The notes under the pieces were generated by a model, which was not told the origin of the DNA, did no database searches, and worked only from the letters and a program-made list of their open reading frames with translations. From NCBI GenBank assembly GCA_016415585.1, contig CP066552.1, forward strand, positions 1,922,001 to 1,986,000: a DNA stretch of 64,000 nucleotides, in the 5' to 3' direction. A program made the position numbers and the translations under genes. Shown in pieces: positions 1 through 9,036 of this stretch (position 1 is the first letter of the stretch; each line of letters opens with the position of its first letter). This DNA is from Pectobacterium carotovorum. Its GTDB lineage: Bacteria > Pseudomonadota > Gammaproteobacteria > Enterobacterales > Enterobacteriaceae.

Positions 1-51
1 ACGGAGACATTATGCAGGTTAATGATACGTTAACAGGTAAATAATTTATCG

Positions 52-1125
52 TTAGCCGAATAAATGTTCGAAGAACAGATTAATGCCCGCACCGCCAACG
101 ACCAGCCAGAGAAACAGAACGAGTGCCAGCAGCAGCGGCTTTGCACCTGCCTGCTGGATGGCGCTGAAGCGGGTCGTGAGCCCCAGCGCCACCATCGCCA
201 TGGTCAACAGCACATTATCGAGCTGTACCAGCTGCGTGACGAGCACAGTAGGAAGTAGCTGGAAGGAATTGAAGGCGGCTACGGCAATAAACCCCAGAGC
301 AAACCACGGAAACATCAGTGGAATCGCGTCTTCCGCGTTACTTTTTTGCGTCGTTTTTTTCAGATAAAACCCAAGAATGAGAAGAAAAGGGGCCAGCATC
401 ATCACGCGCAGCATTTTGCTGATGACGGCGATGTTCTCTGTTGCACCATCAATGGCATGTCCTGCGGCAACAACCTGAGCGACTTCGTGTATCGTTGAGC
501 CAAAGTACAGGCCGACGATCTGGGGTGTGATGTCAATCCAGTGATGATCGAGATTGAGCTGATAGAGCCACGGGTACAAAAACATCGCCGTCGTACCGAA
601 AATCACCACGGTAGAAACCGCGACGGCAATCGCATTGCTGGATGCTTTGACCACGGGCGCGGTTGCCATGATCGCCGCCGCACCGCAGATGCTGCTGCCA
701 GCGCCGATGAGCATCACGGTTTCATTGTCGAGTTTCAGCCAGCGTTTGCCTATCCAGCAGGCGAGTAGAAACGTCAACGTGACGACGGTAAGATCGACCG
801 CGACACCGGTAAAGCCAACGGCAGCAACCTGCTGAAAGCTGAGGCGAAAACCATAAAGGATGATGCCCCAGCGGAGTAAATGCTGTTTGGCCCATTGCAC
901 GCCAGGATCGCACAGAGGGTGAAGACGCGGATAAACGCTATTTCCCAGCACGATCCCACTCAGGATCGCCAATGTCAGTGAACCGGGTCCCCAATGGGCG
1001 ATTTTCGGAATATTTGCCAGCCAGAGGAGCGAAAAAGTTATTAAACTTACTAACAGCAGACCGGGCAATCGCGCTTTTGCTCCATCGGGTGGGGCTATCG
1101 TAGGTAATGTCGCAGGAAGAGCCAT
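52..1125 (-). CDS. yeiH: YeiH family membrane protein (UPF0324), putative sulfate/sulfite exporter
   Basis: A 357-residue, very hydrophobic protein with about ten predicted membrane segments. Conserved family stretches are visible, including GSSICGAAAIMA near the middle and STIHEVAQVVAAG after it. Length fits E. coli YeiH (about 349). The gene is divergent from the LysR gene yeiE, the same pairing as in E. coli. In Cronobacter YeiE has been reported to respond to sulfite and to act on yeiH, so export of sulfite or sulfate is a reasonable inference, not something the sequence proves. The start at 1125 has no strong Shine-Dalgarno sequence; an internal start is possible. Confidence 0.85.
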   Translation of the reverse strand: MALPATLPTIAPPDGAKARLPGLLLVSLITFSLLWLANIPKIAHWGPGSLTLAILSGIVLGNSVYPRLHPLCDPGVQWAKQHLLRWGIILYGFRLSFQQVAAVGFTGVAVDLTVVTLTFLLACWIGKRWLKLDNETVMLIGAGSSICGAAAIMATAPVVKASSNAIAVAVSTVVIFGTTAMFLYPWLYQLNLDHHWIDITPQIVGLYFGSTIHEVAQVVAAGHAIDGATENIAVISKMLRVMMLAPFLLILGFYLKKTTQKSNAEDAIPLMFPWFALGFIAVAAFNSFQLLPTVLVTQLVQLDNVLLTMAMVALGLTTRFSAIQQAGAKPLLLALVLFLWLVVGGAGINLFFEHLFG

Positions 1126-1245
1126 GGATGTAGTGCCTATTCTGACCGTACCGAAAATTGAGAAGCCAGCTTATAATCCACAAGATTAAAAGAGAAATTG
1201 ATTATATATTTATAACCTATAAGTATTTTAGATAAAGAGCGCACT

Positions 1246-2118
1246 ATGCATATCACGTTACGTCAACTGGAAGTCTTTGCCGAAGTCCTGAAAAGTGGTT
1301 CAACGACACAGGCCTCCGTTGTGCTTGCACTGTCTCAATCGGCCGTCAGCGCGGCTCTGGCGGATTTAGAAGGGCAGTTGGGTGTTCAACTTTTCGATCG
1401 CGTTGGCAAGCGTCTGGTGGTTAATGAACATGGCCGCCTGCTGTATCCCAAGGCACTGGCACTGCTTGAACAATCGATGGAAATTGAGCAACTGTTCCGG
1501 CGTGATAACGGAGCGCTGCGTGTGTATGCCAGCAGCACCATCGGCAACTATTTATTACCTGCGATGATTGCCCGCTATCGTCATGACTACCCTGATATTC
1601 CGCTAGAGCTGCATGTTGGCAATACGAAAGATGTGATCACCCGCGTATCTGAATTCAGTGTCGATTTGGGCTTGATCGAAGGGCCTTGCCATCACCCCGA
1701 TTTGATTACACAGCCCTGGCTGGAAGATGAGCTGGTGGTGTTTTGTTCTCCCGAACATCCGCTCAGCCGCGGTTCTGTATCATTAACGGCGCTGGCGGAT
1801 GCGCACTGGATCCTGCGTGAACGTGGCTCAGGCACGCGCGAAGTGCTGGATCACCTGCTGCTGACGCACCTGTCGCATTTCCATCTGGTGATGGAGCTAG
1901 GTAATTCAGAGGCGATTAAACATGCGGTTCGCCACGGGATTGGCATCAGTTGCCTGTCACGGCATGTCATTGCCGAGCAGTTGGCGTCAGGTTCGCTGGT
2001 GGAGTTGAAGGTGCCGCTGCCTAAACTCACGCGGACGCTGTATCTGGTTCATCACCGACAGAAGCATCTTTCAAATGTGCTGCAGCGTTTCTTGAGTTAT
2101 TGCTGCGAAACGCCATAG
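1246..2118 (+). CDS. yeiE: LysR-type transcriptional regulator YeiE
   Basis: A 290-residue LysR family protein. The N-terminal winged helix-turn-helix covers about residues 1-60, with [19 protein letters not shown] as the recognition region, followed by a LysR substrate-binding domain. It is divergent from yeiH across a 120-bp AT-rich gap that would hold both promoters. YeiE orthologues activate neighbouring genes and have been linked to sulfite sensing and iron or motility control; here yeiH is the obvious target. lysP follows on the same strand 135 bp downstream, as in E. coli. Confidence 0.88.
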   Translation: MHITLRQLEVFAEVLKSGSTTQASVVLALSQSAVSAALADLEGQLGVQLFDRVGKRLVVNEHGRLLYPKALALLEQSMEIEQLFRRDNGALRVYASSTIGNYLLPAMIARYRHDYPDIPLELHVGNTKDVITRVSEFSVDLGLIEGPCHHPDLITQPWLEDELVVFCSPEHPLSRGSVSLTALADAHWILRERGSGTREVLDHLLLTHLSHFHLVMELGNSEAIKHAVRHGIGISCLSRHVIAEQLASGSLVELKVPLPKLTRTLYLVHHRQKHLSNVLQRFLSYCCETP

Positions 2119-2253
2119 CGAAAATATTTTCTGCTGCTAATAATCGGACGTGAGTTATTAACCTCTCTTATAACTCGACGATCTTAACTATTCAGCACAA
2201 CGCTATTTGCTACAATCCCGCCTCGATTTTTAGCACGAGCACGCAGGATAACA

Positions 2254-3729
2254 ATGGCTCAGCACGATATTCAACAAACTACACAGGGCGCACCGACCCT
2301 GCGCCGTGAACTGAAAGCACGGCATTTAACGATGATCGCCATTGGCGGATCGATTGGCACCGGGTTATTTGTCGCGTCTGGTGCGACGGTTTCACAAGCA
2401 GGCCCGGGTGGCGCACTTCTGTCTTATGCCCTGATTGGGTTGATGGTTTACTTCCTGATGACCAGCCTGGGTGAACTGGCGGCGTTCATGCCGGTTTCCG
2501 GTTCGTTCTCCAGCTACGGTTCTCGCTATGTAGAAGAAGGGTTCGGTTTTGCGCTGGGCTGGAACTACTGGTACAACTGGGCGGTGACTATCGCAGTCGA
2601 TCTGGTGGCGGCGCAGCTGGTCATGGGATATTGGTTCCCCGACGTCTCCGGCTGGATCTGGAGTGCGCTGTTCCTGGCCCTGATGTTCCTGCTTAACTAC
2701 ATTTCCGTGAAAGGATTTGGCGAAGCGGAATACTGGTTCTCACTGATTAAAGTGGTCACGGTCGTCGTTTTCATTGCCGTTGGCGTGATGATGATTACGG
2801 GCATCATGAGCGGTGCGGAAAATGCTGGATTCCACAACTGGGAAATTGGCGATGCGCCGTTTGCTGGCGGCTTCTCTGCCATGATCGGCGTGGCGATGAT
2901 CGTCGGCTTCTCTTTTCAGGGAACGGAACTGATCGGCGTGGCGGCTGGAGAATCTCAGGAGCCAAGCAAGAACATTCCGCGTGCCATCCGTCAGGTTTTC
3001 TGGCGCATTCTGCTGTTCTACATCTTCGCGATTCTGATTATCAGCTTAATCATTCCGTACACCGATCCAAACTTGCTGCGTAATGATGTAAAAGACATTA
3101 CGGTGAGCCCGTTCACGCTGGTGTTTGAGAACGCGGGCCTGCTGTCTGCGGCGGCGGTGATGAATGCGGTCATCCTGACGGCGGTGCTGTCGGCGGGTAA
3201 CTCCGGGATGTACGCCTCTACGCGTATGCTGTTTACGCTGGCATCGGAAGGGAAAGCACCGCGCATTTTCGCCAGGCTGTCAAAAGGCGGTGTGCCGCGT
3301 AATGCGCTGTACGCAACTACGGTGGTGGCGGCGCTGTGTTTCCTGTCTTCTTTATATGGCAACCAAACGGTTTACCTGTGGCTGCTGAATACCTCCGGTA
3401 TGACAGGCTTTATTGCCTGGCTGGGGATCGCGATTAGCCATTACCGGTTCCGTCGCGGCTATGTTATGCAAGGTCATGACCTGAATCGTCTGCCTTATCA
3501 ATCGAGCTTTTTCCCGCTGGGGCCGATCTTTGCGTTTGTGCTCTGTCTGATCATTACGCTGGGTCAGAACTATCAGGCGTTTCTGGAAGATAAGATCGAC
3601 TGGTATGGCGTGACGGCAACGTACATCGGTATCCCGCTGTTCCTGCTGATTTGGTTCGGCTATAAGCTGTATCGTGGAACGCGTTTCGTTAAGTATCAGG
3701 ATATGACGTACCCCGATCATAAAGACTAA
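2254..3729 (+). CDS. lysP: Lysine-specific permease LysP
   Basis: A 491-residue amino acid permease of the APC superfamily (E. coli LysP is 489). The N-terminal RRELKARHLTMIAIGGSIG and the following glycine-rich GTGLFVASG form the unwound first membrane helix that binds substrate amino group and carboxylate. About twelve membrane segments are present. It imports L-lysine by proton symport and in E. coli also serves as co-sensor for the CadC acid response. The start follows an AGGA motif nine bases upstream. A strong terminator lies 57 bp after the stop, so it is probably monocistronic. Confidence 0.95.
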   Translation: MAQHDIQQTTQGAPTLRRELKARHLTMIAIGGSIGTGLFVASGATVSQAGPGGALLSYALIGLMVYFLMTSLGELAAFMPVSGSFSSYGSRYVEEGFGFALGWNYWYNWAVTIAVDLVAAQLVMGYWFPDVSGWIWSALFLALMFLLNYISVKGFGEAEYWFSLIKVVTVVVFIAVGVMMITGIMSGAENAGFHNWEIGDAPFAGGFSAMIGVAMIVGFSFQGTELIGVAAGESQEPSKNIPRAIRQVFWRILLFYIFAILIISLIIPYTDPNLLRNDVKDITVSPFTLVFENAGLLSAAAVMNAVILTAVLSAGNSGMYASTRMLFTLASEGKAPRIFARLSKGGVPRNALYATTVVAALCFLSSLYGNQTVYLWLLNTSGMTGFIAWLGIAISHYRFRRGYVMQGHDLNRLPYQSSFFPLGPIFAFVLCLIITLGQNYQAFLEDKIDWYGVTATYIGIPLFLLIWFGYKLYRGTRFVKYQDMTYPDHKD

Positions 3730-3785
3730 ATCGTAAGAATGCGGTTAACCAACTCTGCTTTTTTATCTTAGAATCACCTCTCACG

Positions 3786-3825
3786 AACACCGCTGATAAC
3801 ATATTTATCAGCGGTGTTTTTATTT
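3786..3825 (+). terminator. Rho-independent terminator of lysP
   Basis: Perfect 14-bp stem: AACACCGCTGATAA at 3786-3799, loop CATAT, TTATCAGCGGTGTT at 3805-3818, followed by TTTATTT. Textbook intrinsic terminator for the gene on the left. Confidence 0.92.
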
Positions 3826-3964
3826 GGCAAAACTCGTTTTTTTATCAAATATTCTGAATAATATTGTTGCTGCGTATACCTTTCTGACTGTTTTTATTCT
3901 TCCCGATTAGCGTTTTCGCGCTACTAAAATCAGAATTTATAAACCGTAGTTAAACGAAATTAAA

Positions 3965-3983
3965 AATGCTAATACTTATCATT
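3965..3983. promoter_or_regulatory. Putative Fur box upstream of cirA
   Basis: AATGCTAATACTTATCATT matches about 11 of 19 positions of the classical Fur consensus and is centred about 75 bp upstream of the TonB-receptor start. Iron repression of cirA by Fur is established in E. coli. The match is moderate and other AT-rich stretches nearby could contribute further Fur hexamers. Confidence 0.6.
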
Positions 3984-4047
3984 TACGTTTAAATGCATTC
4001 CTTTACACTATTTTTTGCAAAAAAACTCAATAAAATAACGAGGAATC

Positions 4048-6168
4048 ATGAAAGGACATTCTCTGATTAATCTCAAGAGTGCAGTGGCGCTGGCTCTGGC
4101 GGCAACAACAACAAACGTCGCGGTAGCCGCAGGTAATGATGATGTTTTGGTCGTTACAGCGAGTGGTTATGAGAAAAAGTTGACGAACGCTCCAGCCTCC
4201 ATTTCTGTCGTCAGTGAAGAAGAGCTCTCTCAAAAAAGCTATCACGATCTGGGTGAAGCCTTAAGTGGCGTGGAAGGGGTTGATGTGCGCAGCGGCACGG
4301 GTAAAACCGGTGGTCTGGATATCAGCATTCGCGGTATGCCAAGCAGTTATACTCTGATTCTGATCGATGGCGTACGCCAGAACGCCAGCGGAGATACAAC
4401 ACCGAATGGTTTTGACACTATGAATACAGCGGTGATGCCGCCGTTGTCAGCCATTGAACGTATTGAAGTTATTCGTGGGCCGATGTCGACGCTGTATGGT
4501 TCTGATGCGATTGGTGGTGTGGTCAACATTATTACAAAGAAAAATAGTAAACAGTGGAGTGGCAGCATTAATCTGTCACATACGGTGCAGGAACACCGTA
4601 AATGGGGCGACAGCTCAACGCTAGGATTCTATACCTCAGGCCCGTTGGTGAACGAGCAATTTAGTTTGGCGTTACGCGGTAATCTGGAGCATCGACAGGC
4701 CTCCAGTGTGACCTCATTGAATAATAGTGGTGGTGATACCCGTATTCCCTTCCCGACGAAAACGGATAACTACAATGTGGGTGGGAAGTTGAGTTTCAAG
4801 ACCAGCGAAGCGAATACGCTGTGGGTTGATGGCGATGTTTCGCGCCAGACTTATGATAATAACAACAGCCAATTGGGGCCGATTGGGATCACCGGCGGTG
4901 GTTATCGCGATGAGTTGCGCTTTGAGCGTAATAAGCTGTCGATTGGGCATGATACCGATCTGTCGTTTGGACGTTGGAGCTCGAACCTTTCCTATGCTGT
5001 GACCGAAAACAAAGGTCGCTTACTGACACCACGAGTGTTGAATACCGCTAATGCAAACCTTGCTGGTCGCGACCGCGAACTGAAAAATACCAACACTATC
5101 TTTGATACGATGCTGGTGTCGCCAGTCGGGGAAGATCATCTGCTAACGGTCGGAGGGCAATTTTGGAATGCACGCCTTAAAGACGGAATTGTGCTGGCAA
5201 ACAGTGGCGAAACGTTCGAACAAAAAAGCTGGTCACTGTATGCGGAAGACGACTGGCAATTACTCGACCCATTGTCACTGACAGTAGGTGCCCGCTATGA
5301 GAAACATGATAGCTTCGGCGGCCATCTTAGCCCACGCGCTTATCTGGTGTGGAATGTTGCAGATGATTGGACGGTAAAAGGTGGCGTGAGTACCGGATAC
5401 AAAGCGCCTTCTTTGGCACAATTGCATAACGGCGTCAGCGGCGTTGGCGGAAATGGAACAACGAGTACGATCGGTAATCCGAATCTTAAGCCGGAAGAGA
5501 GCACCAACTTTGAAACCGGGGTGTACTACGCGAACCCAGCAGATGTGAAGGCGAACATTACCGGGTTCGTTAACCATTATAAAAATGCGATTGATTCAGT
5601 TGAACTCAATAGTTCAACGGGGACGTATCGCAACATTGGCAAAGCCAGAACGCAAGGCGTGGAGCTGGCGACATCCTTCCCGGTAGTTGTGCCGGATATC
5701 ACTCTTGCCTTGAACTATACCTACACACATAGTGAACAAATCGGTGGAAACAATCCCGGTGCGGCGTTAACTACCACGGCTAAGCATATGGCAAATGCCC
5801 GGCTGAATTGGAAGATTGATGAGCAGTGGAATAGTTGGTTGGCGGCAGAATATCGAGCTAAGACACCACGGTTTACGACCAACTATACGAATCTGAATGC
5901 GGCTCAAAAGCTAGTATATGACGATCGGGGGGCCGATCTGAAATCCTGGACGGTGGTGAATTTGGGTACTTCGTATAAATTAACGAAGGATGTTACGCTG
6001 AATGGCACGGTGAACAATTTGCTGGATAAGGATTTCTCTCAGGTACAGGCCTATACATCGGGTCGTAACACGTACTACGCTGGCGATTATTTCGGTAGTA
6101 GCTCTTTTACCTCAGGTTATGTCATGCCAGGTCGTAACTATTGGCTATCAGTAAACGTCAACTTCTGA
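4048..6168 (+). CDS. cirA: TonB-dependent catecholate siderophore/colicin receptor, CirA-like
   Basis: A 706-residue outer-membrane receptor. A signal peptide of about 28 residues ends near AVAA; a TonB box (DDVLVVTASG, residues 31-40) follows, then the plug domain with LDISIRGMPSSYTLILIDG, and a 22-strand barrel ending in the aromatic outer-membrane C-terminus WLSVNVNF. It takes up iron complexed with catecholate compounds such as dihydroxybenzoylserine using TonB energy; in E. coli it is also the colicin Ia receptor. It is some 40 residues longer than E. coli CirA, probably in extracellular loops. Synteny with lysP supports the name. A Fur box lies upstream. Start ATG follows GAGGA. Confidence 0.88.
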   Translation: MKGHSLINLKSAVALALAATTTNVAVAAGNDDVLVVTASGYEKKLTNAPASISVVSEEELSQKSYHDLGEALSGVEGVDVRSGTGKTGGLDISIRGMPSSYTLILIDGVRQNASGDTTPNGFDTMNTAVMPPLSAIERIEVIRGPMSTLYGSDAIGGVVNIITKKNSKQWSGSINLSHTVQEHRKWGDSSTLGFYTSGPLVNEQFSLALRGNLEHRQASSVTSLNNSGGDTRIPFPTKTDNYNVGGKLSFKTSEANTLWVDGDVSRQTYDNNNSQLGPIGITGGGYRDELRFERNKLSIGHDTDLSFGRWSSNLSYAVTENKGRLLTPRVLNTANANLAGRDRELKNTNTIFDTMLVSPVGEDHLLTVGGQFWNARLKDGIVLANSGETFEQKSWSLYAEDDWQLLDPLSLTVGARYEKHDSFGGHLSPRAYLVWNVADDWTVKGGVSTGYKAPSLAQLHNGVSGVGGNGTTSTIGNPNLKPEESTNFETGVYYANPADVKANITGFVNHYKNAIDSVELNSSTGTYRNIGKARTQGVELATSFPVVVPDITLALNYTYTHSEQIGGNNPGAALTTTAKHMANARLNWKIDEQWNSWLAAEYRAKTPRFTTNYTNLNAAQKLVYDDRGADLKSWTVVNLGTSYKLTKDVTLNGTVNNLLDKDFSQVQAYTSGRNTYYAGDYFGSSSFTSGYVMPGRNYWLSVNVNF

Positions 6169-6178
6169 TGTAGCACCT

Positions 6179-6206
6179 CCCCGGAATGGGCCAGCTCATT
6201 CCGGGG
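6179..6206 (+). terminator. GC-rich hairpin after cirA, possible terminator
   Basis: CCCCGGAATG at 6179-6188 pairs with CATTCCGGGG at 6197-6206 (10 bp, perfect), starting 10 bases after the cirA stop. There is no U-tract, so it may be a 3'-end stabilising hairpin or a Rho-assisted stop. Confidence 0.5.
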
Positions 6207-6655
6207 CATTACGACCCTCGCTTGCTTCCTCTCTCCAACGACATGTCACCACTTCTGCGGTTTTTCTCGCGAATGTATTCTTTATGATTAACAACGGGGC
6301 TTAGTTGTTACCCGCTATTATGGTTATCTCTTTGCTGATGTCATGATAACAATGAGCAGCCTGATTTATTTTTTTTGTGATATTTCTGAATATCGACGCT
6401 AACAATGTCGATGAATGAAATTCATTATATTAGGTATTGTTAATTGCTTTAATGCTGACTACGCTTCACGTTACGGAGTGATGGATTTCCGATGAGGCAG
6501 GAAGTGTAACGTTATTAATACGTTCGTTGTCTTGTGTCATACAGAGAATTTAATTCATTATTTTTGTATGAGAATACCTGTCGTGATTGACGACTGCGGA
6601 GCCCTTGATATCTGCAAGCGGAAATCAGTGTATGAATAGCAACCAGGGCACGATG
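6207..6655. other. AT-rich intergenic region, cirA to hydroxyacid dehydrogenase
   Basis: About 450 bp without a supportable gene. A frame reading into the dehydrogenase starts at TTG 6587, but it has no ribosome binding site and the residues it adds do not look conserved. The promoter of the downstream gene presumably lies here; no specific operator was recognised. Confidence 0.5.
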
Positions 6656-7621
6656 ATGTTAAAAATTACCTTTTTGGATAAAGGCTCACTGCCTGAGACC
6701 ATTTTCCTGAAAAAGACGAGTTTTAGGCGTCCACAGTGCCGCCATGAATGGATTGAATATAACTATACCTCGCCCGATCACGTTATCGCCCGAGCAAAAG
6801 ACACCCACGTTATCATCACGAATAAAGCCCTATTAACGCGAGACACCTTGGCCGCGTTGCCTGCGTTGAAGCTGATTGCCGTAACGGCAACGGGAACGGA
6901 CAATATCGATCTTGTTGCTGCCAAAGAACTGGGCATCACGGTCAAAAATGTACCGGGCTACTCGACGCAAGCCGTATCCGAGCACGTGATTGCCATGATT
7001 TTTGCGCTAAAGCACAGCCTGATGGCGTGGTATCGCGATCAACTGAGCGACCGCTGGGCCAGCCAGTCGCAATTTGCGTATTTTGATCATCCGGTTAAGG
7101 ACATCGCGGGTGCTACGCTGGGCATCATCGGTGCGGGTGCGATTGGACGGGAAGTCGCACGTCTGGCGCAGGCGCTGGGGATGAAGGTGATTTTTGCCGA
7201 GCACCGCGGAGCCGCACAGTGTCGCGCTGGGTATCTGCCGTTTGAAGACGTTCTGCGGCTGGCGAATGTGATTTCACTCAACTGCCCGCTCAATGCGAGC
7301 ACGCAGCATCTGATTAATGCGGAGACGCTCGCACTGTGTAAGCCCACCGCGTTTATTATTAACACCGCCAGAGGCGGACTGATTGATGAGCGCGCGCTGG
7401 CAGAAGCTTTGCAGCAGCGCGTCATTGCCGGTGCTGCGCTAGACTGTCTGACGCAAGAACCGCCAGCAAAAGACAATCCATTGATGGCCGCGGCGAAAAC
7501 CCTGCCTAATCTTCTGATTACTCCGCATATCTCCTGGACTTCTGCCTCATCGCTGCAATTACTGATGGAAAAGACGATTGAAAATATTGATGAGTATGCT
7601 CAGCAGAACGGATACAAATAA
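6656..7621 (+). CDS. D-isomer-specific 2-hydroxyacid dehydrogenase, possibly hydroxypyruvate/glycerate type
   Basis: From ATG 6656 the protein has 321 residues. The NAD-binding Rossmann motif is GIIGAGAIG (157-165). The catalytic triad of the family is present: R239 (NTARGG), E268 (LTQEPP) and H291 (ITPHISWTS). It reversibly reduces a 2-oxoacid to the D-hydroxyacid; the HISWTS ending resembles hydroxypyruvate reductases, but the substrate cannot be assigned. I chose ATG 6656 because AGGG at 6645-6648 lies seven bases upstream; ATG 6653 and an upstream in-frame TTG are alternatives. It is a single gene flanked by long gaps. Confidence 0.8.
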   Translation: MLKITFLDKGSLPETIFLKKTSFRRPQCRHEWIEYNYTSPDHVIARAKDTHVIITNKALLTRDTLAALPALKLIAVTATGTDNIDLVAAKELGITVKNVPGYSTQAVSEHVIAMIFALKHSLMAWYRDQLSDRWASQSQFAYFDHPVKDIAGATLGIIGAGAIGREVARLAQALGMKVIFAEHRGAAQCRAGYLPFEDVLRLANVISLNCPLNASTQHLINAETLALCKPTAFIINTARGGLIDERALAEALQQRVIAGAALDCLTQEPPAKDNPLMAAAKTLPNLLITPHISWTSASSLQLLMEKTIENIDEYAQQNGYK

Positions 7622-8040
7622 GCTGTAATTTGATTTCGCCGGGTATGAAGGAATATTGCCCGGCAGAGGAATGATGATATTCATCAATTTTAATTGATTA
7701 TCAAAATTGAACGTTTCATCGGTTCGAATTTTTCCCTGTCGATTATCTCTGCCGCCCTCGCTATATCGGCAGGGAATGAAAGCGGCGCACGTCAGACCTA
7801 AAGTGACAACGTTATTATTTGTGATTATTCCGAACCACTCTTGATTGTATGAGCGAATATTTATTTCTTAATAATAACGGAAGTAAATAATAGAGTGAAT
7901 GCAGTGATATTTTTCGGCGGCAAAACGCCGCGTAATGAAGAAGGTATTGGTGAGCTGTATTATGAATCCGCCCCGAATTCGGATGAAGGGGGCGGAAGCG
8001 AGAAGGTACTGAAACGAGACGTTACTGAAAGCTATAGCTA
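7622..8040. other. Intergenic region with two GC-rich hairpins
   Basis: No gene is evident. GCCGGG near 7640 can pair with CCCGGC near 7660, just after the dehydrogenase. TCCGCCCC (7967-7974) pairs with GGGGCGGA (7989-7996), 45 bp past the end of the permease gene on the other strand. Neither has a U-tract. They may separate the two convergent units. Confidence 0.5.
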
Positions 8041-9036
8041 TTAGCGCTTCTGGATATACGTCATGGCTAGCGCGAGTGCCAGAACTAGACCTTTGATGAT
8101 ATCCATCGCGTAATAAGGCACGGAGAGCATCACCAGTCCATTCTGCAAGACGCCAAGAATAACGGCACCGAGTAGCGTACCCAGCGCGTTCGGCTTGCCA
8201 GATCCCGCCAGCGAGAAACCGATGTAGGCCGCGGCAACGGCATCCATCAAATAGCCGCCCCCAGCATTGACCTGCGAAGAGCCGATGCGTGATGCCAGTA
8301 AGATACCGCCCAGCGCCGCGAGTAGTGAAGAAAACACATACGCCTGTACCCGATAACGCGCCGTGCGAATGCCCGCCAGCCGCGCGGCTTCTGGGTTGCC
8401 GCCGATGGCATACATCCGGCGGCCGTGCTTGGTGAGAGACAGATACAGCTGCACCAGTAACGTAACCGCCAGCATGATGACAACAATGACCGGCACCTGA
8501 CCTAATGTGGCAAAGAATTCAGGAATGACGCCTTCTGCCATTTCACCGCTGGGCAGCACCATGTTCTGCGTGATGGAACCGCCATAGCTGTAAGTCATCG
8601 CCACGCCCTGAATGACGAACAGACTGGCGAGCGTCGCCAGCATATCGGGAATCTTGAGCACGACGATGAGGAAGGCGTTGAATAGCCCGACCAGCGTACA
8701 CAGCAGCAGCGTCAGGACAATCGCGCCAGTAGTGCCGAATCCATGCCAGACGAAAAGCGAGATAACCAGCGCATTAGCCAGCGAGGCTGTCGATCCTACG
8801 GAAAGGTCGAATCCGCCCACGGACAACGAAATAGAAACACCAATGGCAATCACCGTAACGATGGCGATAGAACGCAGAATATTGATGATGTTGTACGGGT
8901 CGAGAAAGTTGTCCGACGCCAACCCGAAGAGCGCAATCAGGGCCACAACCGTGATCAGCATGCCCCATTTATAGAGAAACTCGAAAACGTGGTGACGGAA
9001 GGGGAGCGCCCCGTTAGATGAAAGTGGCTGACTCAC
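8041..9036 (-). CDS. Sugar ABC transporter permease (RbsC/XylH type)
   Basis: A 331-residue inner-membrane permease of the BPD_transp_2 family with eight to ten hydrophobic segments. Family landmarks are present: GGFDLSVGS after the third segment, the coupling-loop stretch GRRMYAIGGNPEAARLAGI, and the C-terminal LGAVILGVLQNGL. Its start overlaps the end of the upstream ATPase gene by four bases (GTGA-type overlap on the minus strand), so the two are translationally coupled. The pair lacks a periplasmic binding-protein gene nearby, so the sugar cannot be inferred. Confidence 0.88.
   Translation of the reverse strand: MSQPLSSNGALPFRHHVFEFLYKWGMLITVVALIALFGLASDNFLDPYNIINILRSIAIVTVIAIGVSISLSVGGFDLSVGSTASLANALVISLFVWHGFGTTGAIVLTLLLCTLVGLFNAFLIVVLKIPDMLATLASLFVIQGVAMTYSYGGSITQNMVLPSGEMAEGVIPEFFATLGQVPVIVVIMLAVTLLVQLYLSLTKHGRRMYAIGGNPEAARLAGIRTARYRVQAYVFSSLLAALGGILLASRIGSSQVNAGGGYLMDAVAAAYIGFSLAGSGKPNALGTLLGAVILGVLQNGLVMLSVPYYAMDIIKGLVLALALAMTYIQKR

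Noticed and set aside
6587..6655. Upstream TTG start of the 2-hydroxyacid dehydrogenase
   Set aside because: No ribosome site at TTG; AGGG is placed correctly for ATG 6656.
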